Of a stretch of DNA of 64,000 nt, positions 57,111 to 64,000 are shown in pieces (within the stretch, counting starts at the first letter, position 1; each line of letters begins with the position of its first letter). Below the pieces are notes generated by a model. That model saw nothing but the letters and a program-made list of their open reading frames with translations, did no database searches and was not told the origin of the DNA. The stretch is from DASUPK01 sp963843085 (GTDB taxonomy: Bacteria; Actinomycetota; Thermoleophilia; Solirubrobacterales; 70-9): NCBI GenBank assembly GCA_963843085.1, contig CAWJJG010000010.1, positions 1 to 64,000 on the forward strand, given 5' to 3'. Both the position numbers and the translations under genes were made by a program.

Positions 57111-58577
57111 CGGAACCCTGTGTATCTCGAAGAGGTTCGTGCCGACCTCCTGCGCCGGCAGCCCGGCGGTGATCGCCACCAGGTCCCCAGACTCCGCGAC
57201 GCCGCGTTCGCGGGCGAGGTTCGCGCAGTCATCGAGCAGCTTGCGGATCGAGGTCCAGTCCTCGGCCTGCGTCGAGCTGATCCCGAACAGCAGGTTCATC
57301 CGCCGCACGGTCTCGAGCCTCGGGGAGACGGCGAGCACCGGGACCCGCGGCCGGTGCGCGGAGATGAGCCGGGCCGTCCGCCCGGAGTTCGTCGGGCAAA
57401 CGATCGCCTTCAGACCGAGGCGGTAGCAGGCCGCCACCGCGACCTGGGCGACCGTCTCGGCGATGTCGTGTTCCTTCTCCTCGACCCGGGTGAAGACCAT
57501 CTCGCCGAATTGCAGCCGGGGCTCGGTCACCCGCGCGATCCGGTCCATCACCCGGACAGTCTCCACCGGGTGATCGCCGATCGCGGTCTCCTCGGAGAGC
57601 ATCACCGCGTCGGTCCCGTCATAGATCGCGTTCGCGACGTCGGTCACCTCGGCGCGGGTCGGACGGGACGCCCTCACCATCGTCGCCAGCATCTGGGTCG
57701 CGGTGATCGCCGGCTTCGAGGCGCGGCCGGCGAGCGCGATCAGCCGCTTCTGTGCCCCGGGAACCTCCTCGATCGGCAGCTCCACCCCGAGGTCACCGCG
57801 GGCGATCATGATTCCGCTGCCCGCGGCGGCGATGATCTCCTCCGCCCGTTCCGCAGCCTGCGGCTTCTCGATCTTGGCGACCAGGGGAATGTCGGCGTCG
57901 CGCTCCCGCAGGCGGGCCTCGACCTTCTCGAGGTCGGAGGGCCGGCGCACGAAGGAGACGGCGAGCAGGTCGATGCCGTTCTCGCAGGCGAAGTCGATCC
58001 ATGGTTGGTCGGAGGCGCCGGTCTCGGGAAGGTCGTGGTCGGCTCCCGGCAGGTTGACGCCCTGGTGGGAGCTGATCGCGCCGCCCGCCTCGACCTCGCA
58101 GGTGACCGCGCCCTCCTCGATCGAGAGGACCTTGAGCCGCACCCTGCCGTCGGCGAGGAAGACCGGATCGCCTTCGTGCACGGCCGTCGCGAAACCGTCC
58201 CACTGGACGATGAGCAGCTCCGCGTTGCCGGGGGTCCCGTTGGTCTCCCCCCTGAGCACGACGTTCGAGCCAGAGTGGAGCACCGCGACGTCGCCTTCGA
58301 GGTCGCCGAGCCGGAGCTTGGGGCCGGGCAGGTCGCCGAGGATCCCGACCTCACGGCCGACCTCCTCGCTCACCGACCGGATGCTGCGGACGCTCTCGGC
58401 CTGCTCCTCGGGGGTCCCGTGGGCGAAGTTGAGCCGGAAGACGTCCACGCCCGCGGCGAAGAGCTCGCGCAGCACCTCGGGCGAGCTGCTGGCCGGGCCG
58501 ACGGTGGCGACGATCTTGGTGCGGCGCGCGATGTGCGAGGGCGTTCCGCGCCCGGGATGGTTTTCGGCGGCCGGCAT
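57108..58577 (-). CDS. pyk: pyruvate kinase
   Basis: A 489-residue pyruvate kinase. KIVATVGPASSSPEVL, GVDVFRLNFAHGTPEEQ, GDLPGPKLRLGD, VAKIEKPQAAERAEEIIAAAGSGIMIARGDLGVELP (catalytic Lys and metal ligands Glu/Asp) and KPAITATQMLATM...RAEVTDVANAIYDGTDAVMLSEETA are all present. It makes ATP and pyruvate from phosphoenolpyruvate. Its start overlaps the P-type ATPase stop (TGATG; a GTG three bases earlier is possible). Its TAG stop is the edge of repeat copy 2. Confidence 0.96.
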   Translation of the reverse strand: MPAAENHPGRGTPSHIARRTKIVATVGPASSSPEVLRELFAAGVDVFRLNFAHGTPEEQAESVRSIRSVSEEVGREVGILGDLPGPKLRLGDLEGDVAVLHSGSNVVLRGETNGTPGNAELLIVQWDGFATAVHEGDPVFLADGRVRLKVLSIEEGAVTCEVEAGGAISSHQGVNLPGADHDLPETGASDQPWIDFACENGIDLLAVSFVRRPSDLEKVEARLRERDADIPLVAKIEKPQAAERAEEIIAAAGSGIMIARGDLGVELPIEEVPGAQKRLIALAGRASKPAITATQMLATMVRASRPTRAEVTDVANAIYDGTDAVMLSEETAIGDHPVETVRVMDRIARVTEPRLQFGEMVFTRVEEKEHDIAETVAQVAVAACYRLGLKAIVCPTNSGRTARLISAHRPRVPVLAVSPRLETVRRMNLLFGISSTQAEDWTSIRKLLDDCANLARERGVAESGDLVAITAGLPAQEVGTNLFEIHRVP

Positions 58578-61042
58578 CACGACCGTCCGGAGGCCGGGGT
58601 GGGGGCATGGGGCACGGAGAGGGACTCCGTCACCGGGCCTGTCGGAGCCTCGCCCGGTGAGGGCGGCCGGTCCTCCAGGTTCTCGATGGCAGGGAGGCGC
58701 CAGACGACGCTCGCCAGGACGAGGCCGCCGGCCGCCGAGAGCAGCGCCAGGAAAAGCTGGCCACCGCCCATCCGGGTCAGGTCGAAGAAGTCTCGAATCG
58801 GCTGGACGGCGAGGATCAGCGCGTAGAGCGCACCGAGCGCGGCGACCAGGGCGAGCATGTAGCTCTGGATCGCGATGTGCTCGCGACCCGGTCCGCGCTC
58901 GAGCAGCAGGATGAAGCAGAGGCCGAGGACGATCAACGTCGTGGTCGCCGCCGTCCGCCCGGCCTCCAGCGAGCCGCCGAAGACGGTGTCCACCAGGAAG
59001 AAGCTCGCCAGCGAGGCAGCGGCGATCGCCAGGCCGGCCGGTACGGCAAAGGCGGCAAGGGCCCGCAGCAGGCGCCCTCTATATAAGGGGCCGTCGCTCG
59101 GGGCGAGCGCGAGCACGAACGAGGGGATCCCGATCGTCAGAAAAGCGGCGACGGTGAGTTGCCGGGGCAGGAAGGGGAAGGCCCAGCCCGGCACGGCGAC
59201 CAGCACGATCAGCGCGGCCGCGTAGACGGTCTTGGTGACGTAGAGCCGGCCGAGGCGGTGGATGTTCCGCGCAATCCGCCGGCCCTCGGTGATCGCCCTC
59301 GGCAGCCTCGAGAACTGGTCCTTGAGCAGCACGATGTCTGCGATCCCCTTCGTGATCTGGCTGCCCGATCCCATCGCGACCGCCATCCTTGCGCGCTTCA
59401 GGGCCGGGACGTCGTTCACCCCGTCACCGATCATCGCGACGAAGCGCCCATCCTCGGCGAGCGCCGAGACGAGGGCCTTCTTCTGCTCCGGCCGGATGCG
59501 GCAGAAGATCGTGTTCTCCTCGGCGATGCGGGCGAGCGAGGCGTGATCTTCGGGCAGCTCGTCGCCGGTGATTACCCCGGCTCCGGCGGGGATGCCGACG
59601 GCCGAGGCGACCGCTGTCACGGTCTGCGGTGCGTCGCCCGAGATCAGCTTCAGGTCCATCTCGCGCTCGCGCATGTAGCGGATCGTCTCGCGCGCGTCCT
59701 CTCGCAGCGTCTCCTCGAGCACGATCAGCGCCAACGGCGTGACGGCGGGGGGAGGGTCCGAGTAGGGATTGTCCGGGAGCCCGCCCGAGGCGCGGCCGAA
59801 CGCGACGACGCGGCGCCCGGCCTTGGTGTTCGCCTCGAGGCTGTGCTGCAGGGGCACCGGCAGCGCCAGCGAGCCCCGAGCCATCAGCACGTCCGGAGCG
59901 CCCAGGACGTAGGTCTCGCCGCGCCCGAAGGTGAGCCCGCTCCACTTCCACTCCGACGAGAAGGGCACCTCCGCGCGGACGCGCTCCCCGGTGGCCGGGT
60001 AGTTCTCCGCGACAGCTTCGAGGGTCCGGTTTCGCTCGCCCGAGCTCGCCGCGAAGCGCGCCAGCGCCTGCTGGACCCGGCTCGCCTCGGTGGGGTCGGC
60101 GACGTCCACAGAGACCAGCTCCAGGTCGCCGGTGGTGAGGGTGCCGGTCTTGTCCACGCAGATCGTGTCCACCGCTGCGAGCGCCTCCGTCGCGCTCATC
60201 TGCTGGACGAGGGTGTCGAGTCGCGCGAGCCGGACGGCGGCGACCGCCAGGGTCACGCTCATCAGCAGGACGAGACCCTCGGGGATCAGGGTGACCAACC
60301 CCGCGGTGGCGGTCTGCGCCGCGTCGTGGATCGGAGTGCTCCGGGCCTGCAGGGCGAAGATCAGAACGACGCCGAGGGGAAGCATCAGCCAGGTGCTCGC
60401 CTTCAGCACCAGATTGACCTCGTCTTGGAGCGGGGAGGGCGGGTGGCGGAAGGTGCGGGCCTCGCCGGCGACCTGCTCGGCGTAGCTCTCCTCCCGGACA
60501 GCGTCCACCTCGTAGTAGCCCGAGCCGGTCATGCAGAAGGCCCCCGAGAGGGCCCGCTGGCCGACGCGCTTGCGAACGCCGTCCGCCTCGCCGGTGAGCA
60601 CCGATTCGTCGAGGGTGAGTCCCCGGCTCTCGGTCACCTCGCCGTCGGCCACCAACTGGTCGCCGGGCTCGACCCGGATCCAATCGCCCGGCACGACCTC
60701 ATCGGCCAGCAGCTCGACGAGCTCCCCGTCGCGGACGACCTTCGCCTTCGGGGCGACCAGCAGAGCGAGGCTCTCCAGCGTCTCCTTGGCCTTGAGTTCC
60801 TGGCGGATCCCGATGTAGCTGTTCACCACGGCGATGAACCCGAAGCTGGCGTCCGCGATCAGACCGAGCGAGAGGTCCGCAATGAAGAAGACACCGAGGA
60901 TCAGGTTGAAGAGGGTGAAGACGTTGCCCGCGACGATGCTCGCGACCGAACGGCTGGTCCGATCCTCGACCGGCCCGAGCTGGTGCAGGCGCTTGGCCGC
61001 CTCCTGGCCGGAAAGTCCCCCGGGATGGCGCTGGTCGCTCAC
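58577..61042 (-). CDS. HAD-IC family cation-transporting P-type ATPase
   Basis: An 821-residue P-type ATPase. The TGEAD actuator loop (ESVLTGEADGVRKR), the membrane motif LIPEGLVLLMS, phosphorylation site DKTGTLT (near residue 295), SGDAP, and GDGVNDVPALKRARMAVAMG are all present. Eight to ten helices. The PEGL motif suits P2-type cation pumps (calcium/magnesium-like), but membrane ligands in the later helices differ, so the ion is uncertain. It is coupled to pyruvate kinase, an unusual pairing. Confidence 0.92.
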   Translation of the reverse strand: MSDQRHPGGLSGQEAAKRLHQLGPVEDRTSRSVASIVAGNVFTLFNLILGVFFIADLSLGLIADASFGFIAVVNSYIGIRQELKAKETLESLALLVAPKAKVVRDGELVELLADEVVPGDWIRVEPGDQLVADGEVTESRGLTLDESVLTGEADGVRKRVGQRALSGAFCMTGSGYYEVDAVREESYAEQVAGEARTFRHPPSPLQDEVNLVLKASTWLMLPLGVVLIFALQARSTPIHDAAQTATAGLVTLIPEGLVLLMSVTLAVAAVRLARLDTLVQQMSATEALAAVDTICVDKTGTLTTGDLELVSVDVADPTEASRVQQALARFAASSGERNRTLEAVAENYPATGERVRAEVPFSSEWKWSGLTFGRGETYVLGAPDVLMARGSLALPVPLQHSLEANTKAGRRVVAFGRASGGLPDNPYSDPPPAVTPLALIVLEETLREDARETIRYMREREMDLKLISGDAPQTVTAVASAVGIPAGAGVITGDELPEDHASLARIAEENTIFCRIRPEQKKALVSALAEDGRFVAMIGDGVNDVPALKRARMAVAMGSGSQITKGIADIVLLKDQFSRLPRAITEGRRIARNIHRLGRLYVTKTVYAAALIVLVAVPGWAFPFLPRQLTVAAFLTIGIPSFVLALAPSDGPLYRGRLLRALAAFAVPAGLAIAAASLASFFLVDTVFGGSLEAGRTAATTTLIVLGLCFILLLERGPGREHIAIQSYMLALVAALGALYALILAVQPIRDFFDLTRMGGGQLFLALLSAAGGLVLASVVWRLPAIENLEDRPPSPGEAPTGPVTESLSVPHAPTPASGRS

Positions 61043-61052
61043 CGTCGCATTG

Positions 61053-61574
61053 TTAGCGAAGCGCCGCGTCCCAGAACCAGTGCTCGAAGTTCCGGACTCT
61101 TCCGCGTCTCAATCGACGCCCCCCGAAGTAGGCCAGCTCCTCGCCATCCGCGACTGCGCTGCGAGCCGCGACGCCCGGCAGCCCGGCCTCATGTGCGGCA
61201 AGTCCGATCGGCTGGCAGCGGCCGTGGGGGATGAGGCGCCCGTGCCCATCGTGTGGATAGGTCTCGGGCAGGCCGGCGTCCCGGCAGCCGGCCGGGGTGA
61301 CGACGTTCAGGTAGCGGTCCTCGGGCGCGGTCGTCAGGAGCAGGATCGGACCGGCCCCGGGGCGAAGGTCCTCGGGCCCATAGGGCTGGCGGTCCAGCCG
61401 CCGGTAGACGTTGGCGCGAGCGACGGCAGCGGTCCGGCACAGGTAGACGACGGGGAACGATTCCGGCGGATTCCAACGGCCGCCGCGCTGCGCGGCGTGG
61501 CGGCCGTCGAGTGGATCGTCCCAGTCGGGGTCGGCGACCCGCAGGTACGAGCCGCCGCGCCGGATCGTCCTCAC
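61053..61574 (-). CDS. RES domain toxin (NAD+-degrading family)
   Basis: A 173-residue RES-domain protein: GGRWNPPESFPVVYLCRT near residue 31, with R, W and Y positions typical of RES, then ELAYFGGRRLRR near the end. RES toxins break down NAD+ and are neutralised by Xre/MbcA/ParS-type antitoxins; the helix-turn-helix gene just upstream fits. It lies 10 bp before the P-type ATPase start. Confidence 0.82.
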   Translation of the reverse strand: MRTIRRGGSYLRVADPDWDDPLDGRHAAQRGGRWNPPESFPVVYLCRTAAVARANVYRRLDRQPYGPEDLRPGAGPILLLTTAPEDRYLNVVTPAGCRDAGLPETYPHDGHGRLIPHGRCQPIGLAAHEAGLPGVAARSAVADGEELAYFGGRRLRRGRVRNFEHWFWDAALR

Positions 61575-61610
61575 TTCACCAAACGGGTTGCGCTCTCGCG
61601 CACACTCGCA

Positions 61611-61943
61611 TTACGCGCCCCAGTCGAAGGAACGCCGAATCTCGGCCTGCAGGTCGTCCTGGCGGTCGCGCTCGATCATCTCGATCATCGAGAGCCCGCC
61701 GTAGGCTCGCGCCGGCCGCCGCGCGATCCCCGGGATCCGCTCCGGCTTCAGCCGATGCTCCAGCAGGTCGCAGATGGCGGCGACGGTCGCGAGCTTCGCC
61801 ATCCGGTTCGAGGGCACGCCGCGCTCGCGCCACTGGCCCACCGCCTGCCGGCTGACGCCGAACAGGCGGCCCAGCTCGGTCTCCGAGAGCTCGAGCGTCT
61901 CGGCGACCGGATCGAGGAGGGTGGGGGTGAGGACCGGTGTCAT
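61611..61943 (-). CDS. Xre/ParS-MbcA-like antitoxin
   Basis: A 110-residue DNA-binding protein: LELSETELGRLFGVSRQAVGQWRERGVPSNRMAKLATV is a Cro/C1-type helix-turn-helix (residues about 16-54), followed by the ICDLLEHRLKPERIPGIAR and AYGGLSMIEMI segments seen in Xre-MbcA-ParS antitoxins of RES toxins. It likely autoregulates through the direct repeats upstream. Confidence 0.85.
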   Translation of the reverse strand: MTPVLTPTLLDPVAETLELSETELGRLFGVSRQAVGQWRERGVPSNRMAKLATVAAICDLLEHRLKPERIPGIARRPARAYGGLSMIEMIERDRQDDLQAEIRRSFDWGA

Positions 61944-61956
61944 GGCTCCATCCTAG

Positions 61957-61974
61957 CGCAAGCATTTCGCAAGC
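61957..61974. promoter_or_regulatory. tandem direct-repeat operator candidate of the TA pair
   Basis: Two CGCAAGC heptamers (61957-61963 and 61968-61974) spaced 11 bp apart, on the same face of the helix, 14 bp upstream of the antitoxin start. Confidence 0.5.
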
Positions 61975-62067
61975 CAGCCATGAGACTCCCCAATAGTGAG
62001 GACGGGACTTCTGTCCAGCGCGCCGATCCGAGGTTGATTGGCGGGCGCCGGCGCCGAATCAACCTAC

Positions 62068-63201
62068 GTGTCGCTGCTGATCAGGAAGATCACGCTGGCC
62101 GCCTTGATGGCGGCGCTTGTCGGAGGGACGCTGGTCGTCCCGGCAAGCGCGAGCCCGGTCGCGCACGCGAGCAAGTGCAAGAAGAAGAAGAAGCACAAGC
62201 GCTCGGCCCAGTCGGCCAAGAAGAGGAAGAAGAAGAAGTGCAAGCGCGGCAGCGGCAGCGGCAGCGGCGCCACCCTTCCGGGCCAGGCGACCCACCCCAA
62301 CGCCACACCTCCGACCCAGACGCCGACCCTCACGGTCGACGCCGTCACCGTCGTCGACAACCCCATCCTGGGGGGAAACTCGACCAACGGCCAGGTGACG
62401 ATCGCCGGCGCGGCACCCAGCGGCGGCCAGGCCGTTTCCCTGCAGAGCACCGATCCCAGCCGGGCAAGCGTGCCCGGCAGCGTGGTGGTGCCCGGCGGTC
62501 AGACCTCCGCGAGCTTCCCGGTCACCACGAGCGCCGGCGTCACGGTCACCGAGACCCTGACGGCGACCATCGGCGGCAGCAGCGACAGCACCCAGCTCAA
62601 GGTCGTCTCCAGTCCCAGCGTCGATTCCGTGTCCCTGGAGAGGCACTGCGTGGCGAACAGCGACAGCTTCGCGGCGAACCGGGTCACGCTCGACGTCCCG
62701 GCGCCAAGCGATACCAACGTCACGCTCTCGAGCGACGACTCCTCGCTGAGCGTTCCGCCGTCGGTCGTCGTGCCGGCCGGTTCCAGGTCCGCGCTCTTCG
62801 GCGCGAGTGCCACCACTCCGACCCCGGACCCCAAGTCGGTCGTCGTGACGGCGACCCTGGGCACCTCGTCCGCCACCGACACCGCCAGCGTCAGCTCGAC
62901 GACGCCGAGCCCCACCGTCTCCTCAGTCAGTCTCAACCCCGACAGCGTGGGCGTGCACAACTCTTCGATCGGCACCGTGACGCTCGCCTGTGAGGCGCCC
63001 GGAACCACCGTGGTCAGCCTCTCCTCGGATAACCCGACCGTCGCCGATCCCTCACAGCCCACCGTCACCCTCTCGGCGGGGGAGCGGAGCGCGACCTTCC
63101 AGGTCGACGCCTTCGTGGACGGCACGGCCCAGATCAGCGCCAGCGCGCCGAGCACCCCCGCGCAGCAGGCCACGCTGACCGTCACCTCCCTTGCCCAGTA
63201 G
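62068..63201 (+). CDS. secreted Ig-like/Calx-beta-like repeat protein with Lys-rich head
   Basis: A 377-residue exported protein. Signal peptide (residues about 1-30, ending ASASPV), then an extremely basic head KCKKKKKHKRSAQSAKKRKKKKCKR with two cysteines, a Thr/Pro linker, and three Ig-like beta domains (SVSLERHCVANSD; SLNPDSVGVHNSSIG; each with V-x-V-x-x-P-x-G-x-x-S-A-x-F). Surface or cell-wall adhesion role is possible; the Lys-rich head might bind teichoic acids or nucleic acid. GTG start; TTG 62038 is an alternative. Confidence 0.8.
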   Translation: MSLLIRKITLAALMAALVGGTLVVPASASPVAHASKCKKKKKHKRSAQSAKKRKKKKCKRGSGSGSGATLPGQATHPNATPPTQTPTLTVDAVTVVDNPILGGNSTNGQVTIAGAAPSGGQAVSLQSTDPSRASVPGSVVVPGGQTSASFPVTTSAGVTVTETLTATIGGSSDSTQLKVVSSPSVDSVSLERHCVANSDSFAANRVTLDVPAPSDTNVTLSSDDSSLSVPPSVVVPAGSRSALFGASATTPTPDPKSVVVTATLGTSSATDTASVSSTTPSPTVSSVSLNPDSVGVHNSSIGTVTLACEAPGTTVVSLSSDNPTVADPSQPTVTLSAGERSATFQVDAFVDGTAQISASAPSTPAQQATLTVTSLAQ

Positions 63202-63204
63202 GGC

Positions 63205-63390
63205 TCAGGCCGCGTCGGAGAGGCGCTCGCGCCAGTAGGCGATCGAGGCCTCCTGCTCTAGGCGCAGGCGACGCGCCTCAAGAGCCTCCTCGTAGAGTCC
63301 CGCGCTCTCCCGATCTCGCTCGAGTTCGCTGAAGCGCTCGCGCAGATGCTCGGCCTGCTGGGCGCGGTATTCCATCTGCTCGGGCGTCAT
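63205..63390 (-). CDS. small helical protein (61 aa)
   Basis: A 61-residue Glu/Arg-rich helical protein (QQAEHLRERFSELERDRESAGLYEEALEARRLRLEQEASIAYWRERL). AGGAG lies seven bases before ATG 63390; a longer frame to 63513 would add an improbable leader. Family not recognised. Confidence 0.6.
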   Translation of the reverse strand: MTPEQMEYRAQQAEHLRERFSELERDRESAGLYEEALEARRLRLEQEASIAYWRERLSDAA

Positions 63391-63490
63391 GCCCATTCTC
63401 CTCGGCCGCTCGCCCCCCGAACTCCACCCCAAAAACACGAGGATTCGGCTGAAAGCGCGGCCGATCCCGGTCACGTAGGGTTCACCCCCC

Positions 63491-64000
63491 ATGGGTTTGA
63501 AGCTTGGACTCAACCTCGGCTACTGGGGCATCGGCCCGCAGGGAGACGAGGCGACGGAGATCGTGCTGGCGGCCGAGCGCGCGGGCTTCGACTCGGTCTG
63601 GGCGGCCGAGTCCTACGGCTCCGACGCGGTCAGCGTGCTCGCCTACCTTGCCGCGAAGACCGAGACGATCCAGCTCGGCGCCGCGATCCTCCAGGTCCCG
63701 GCTCGCCAGCCCGCGGCCGCCGCGATGGCCGGCATCACGATCGATGCGCTCTCCGGCGGGCGCTTCATCTTCGGCTTCGGGCCCTCCGGCCCGCAGGTCT
63801 CCGAAGGCTGGTACGGCGTGCCCTATGCCAAGCCCTGGGGCCGCACCAAGGAGTACGTCGAGGTCGTCAAGGAGATCGTCGCCCGCGAGGGACGGCTCGA
63901 GCACTCCGGCGAGCACTACACGCTGCCGCTGACCGACGGCGAGGGAGTCACCGGCCAAGGCAAGGCCCTGAAGCTCAACGTCCATCCCATCCGCAACGAG
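63491..64000 (+). CDS. LLM class F420-dependent oxidoreductase, 5' part only (runs off the window)
   Basis: The first 170 residues of a luciferase-like enzyme. LKLGLNLGYWGIGPQGDEATEIVLAAERAGFDSVWAAESYGSDA and GAAILQVPARQPAAAAMAGITIDALSGGRFIFGFGPSGPQVSEGW are typical of F420-dependent LLM enzymes (TIGR03559/Rv3520c-like). The 3' end lies outside the window. Confidence 0.93.
   Translation, partial: MGLKLGLNLGYWGIGPQGDEATEIVLAAERAGFDSVWAAESYGSDAVSVLAYLAAKTETIQLGAAILQVPARQPAAAAMAGITIDALSGGRFIFGFGPSGPQVSEGWYGVPYAKPWGRTKEYVEVVKEIVAREGRLEHSGEHYTLPLTDGEGVTGQGKALKLNVHPIRNE

Noticed and set aside
57054..58826. A very long open frame antisense to pyruvate kinase
   Set aside because: It mirrors the G/C-ending codons of pyk, has Arg/Ala/Asp-rich composition with no domain, and pyk on the other strand is certain.
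59159..61234. A 690-codon open frame antisense to the P-type ATPase
   Set aside because: Composition artefact of high GC on the opposite strand; the ATPase motifs settle the coding strand.
62155..62262. AAG-rich tract as a possible repeat element
   Set aside because: It is the in-frame poly-lysine head of the secreted Ig-like protein.

Overview
The window is about 64 kb of very GC-rich, gene-dense bacterial chromosome. Several things point to a high-GC actinobacterium, probably of class Thermoleophilia (Solirubrobacterales/Gaiellales-like): the strong G/C third-position bias; two F420-type LLM oxidoreductases and a DUF385 deazaflavin-dependent nitroreductase; a WS/DGAT wax-ester/triacylglycerol synthase; an acyl-CoA carboxylase beta subunit; dispersed single-domain LigD proteins; and DUF5679, DUF4126 and SHOCT proteins. 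This placement is inference from gene content. No rRNA or tRNA gene, CRISPR array, insertion sequence or prophage was recognised.

Layout. 0-9.5 kb: a cyclic-phosphate-processing receiver protein, then a sigma70-type promoter and a SAM-I-like riboswitch in front of two translationally coupled genes of unknown function; stress genes (1-Cys peroxiredoxin, SnoaL-like, AIM24); two TetR regulators with palindromes at their start codons; a VapBC pair; a methyltransferase; an HD-GYP/LuxR protein. 9.5-20.7 kb: a cupredoxin-like lipoprotein; a leftward five-gene cluster (alpha/beta hydrolase, membrane protein, LLM oxidoreductase, two DUF2269-like membrane proteins); M32 carboxypeptidase; SRPBCC protein; catalase-like peroxidase; DCC protein; an ABC-2 exporter operon facing a MarR gene. 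20.7-31 kb: AI-2E-type permease; GNAT/hydrolase/VOC operon; a Fur-family regulator divergent from a VIT-family transporter; acyl-CoA carboxylase; and a leftward operon of WS/DGAT, LigD phosphoesterase and methylmalonate-semialdehyde dehydrogenase. 31-44 kb: CsbD, NUDIX, MsrA, STAS, SHOCT, RTX-like, amidase, MBL-fold, PAS, a secreted propeller-like protein, DUF5679, thiolase, DUF4126. 44-64 kb: TetR; an ECF sigma/anti-sigma-like pair with a secreted hydrolase; mannosyltransferase; LhgO; ATP-dependent DNA ligase; an AbiEi/DUF559 protein; LigD polymerase; enoyl-CoA hydratase and thioesterase; P-type ATPase plus pyruvate kinase; a RES/Xre toxin-antitoxin pair; an Ig-like secreted protein; and a second LLM oxidoreductase cut by the window end.

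Most unusual signals. (1) The SAM-class riboswitch whose P1 stem overlaps the Shine-Dalgarno of genes with no visible methionine link. (2) A 98-bp multi-hairpin repeat whose edge supplies the TAG stop codon of the preceding gene, in two close copies and one diverged copy, after mmsA, pyk and a thiolase gene. (3) A near-perfect 78-nt inverted repeat between msrA and a STAS gene. (4) An AbiEi/DUF559 gene bracketed by imperfect 49-bp direct repeats, with the decayed 5' end of a second copy. (5) Tandem perfect palindromes abutting a TetR start. (6) Four convergent gene pairs whose stop codons share a palindromic CTAG or TTAA.

Themes. Much of the window concerns acyl-CoA and carbon metabolism (AccB, MmsA, thiolase, enoyl-CoA hydratase, PaaI thioesterase, WS/DGAT, Pyk, LhgO), redox and oxidative stress, envelope and secreted proteins, and scattered NHEJ-type DNA repair parts.
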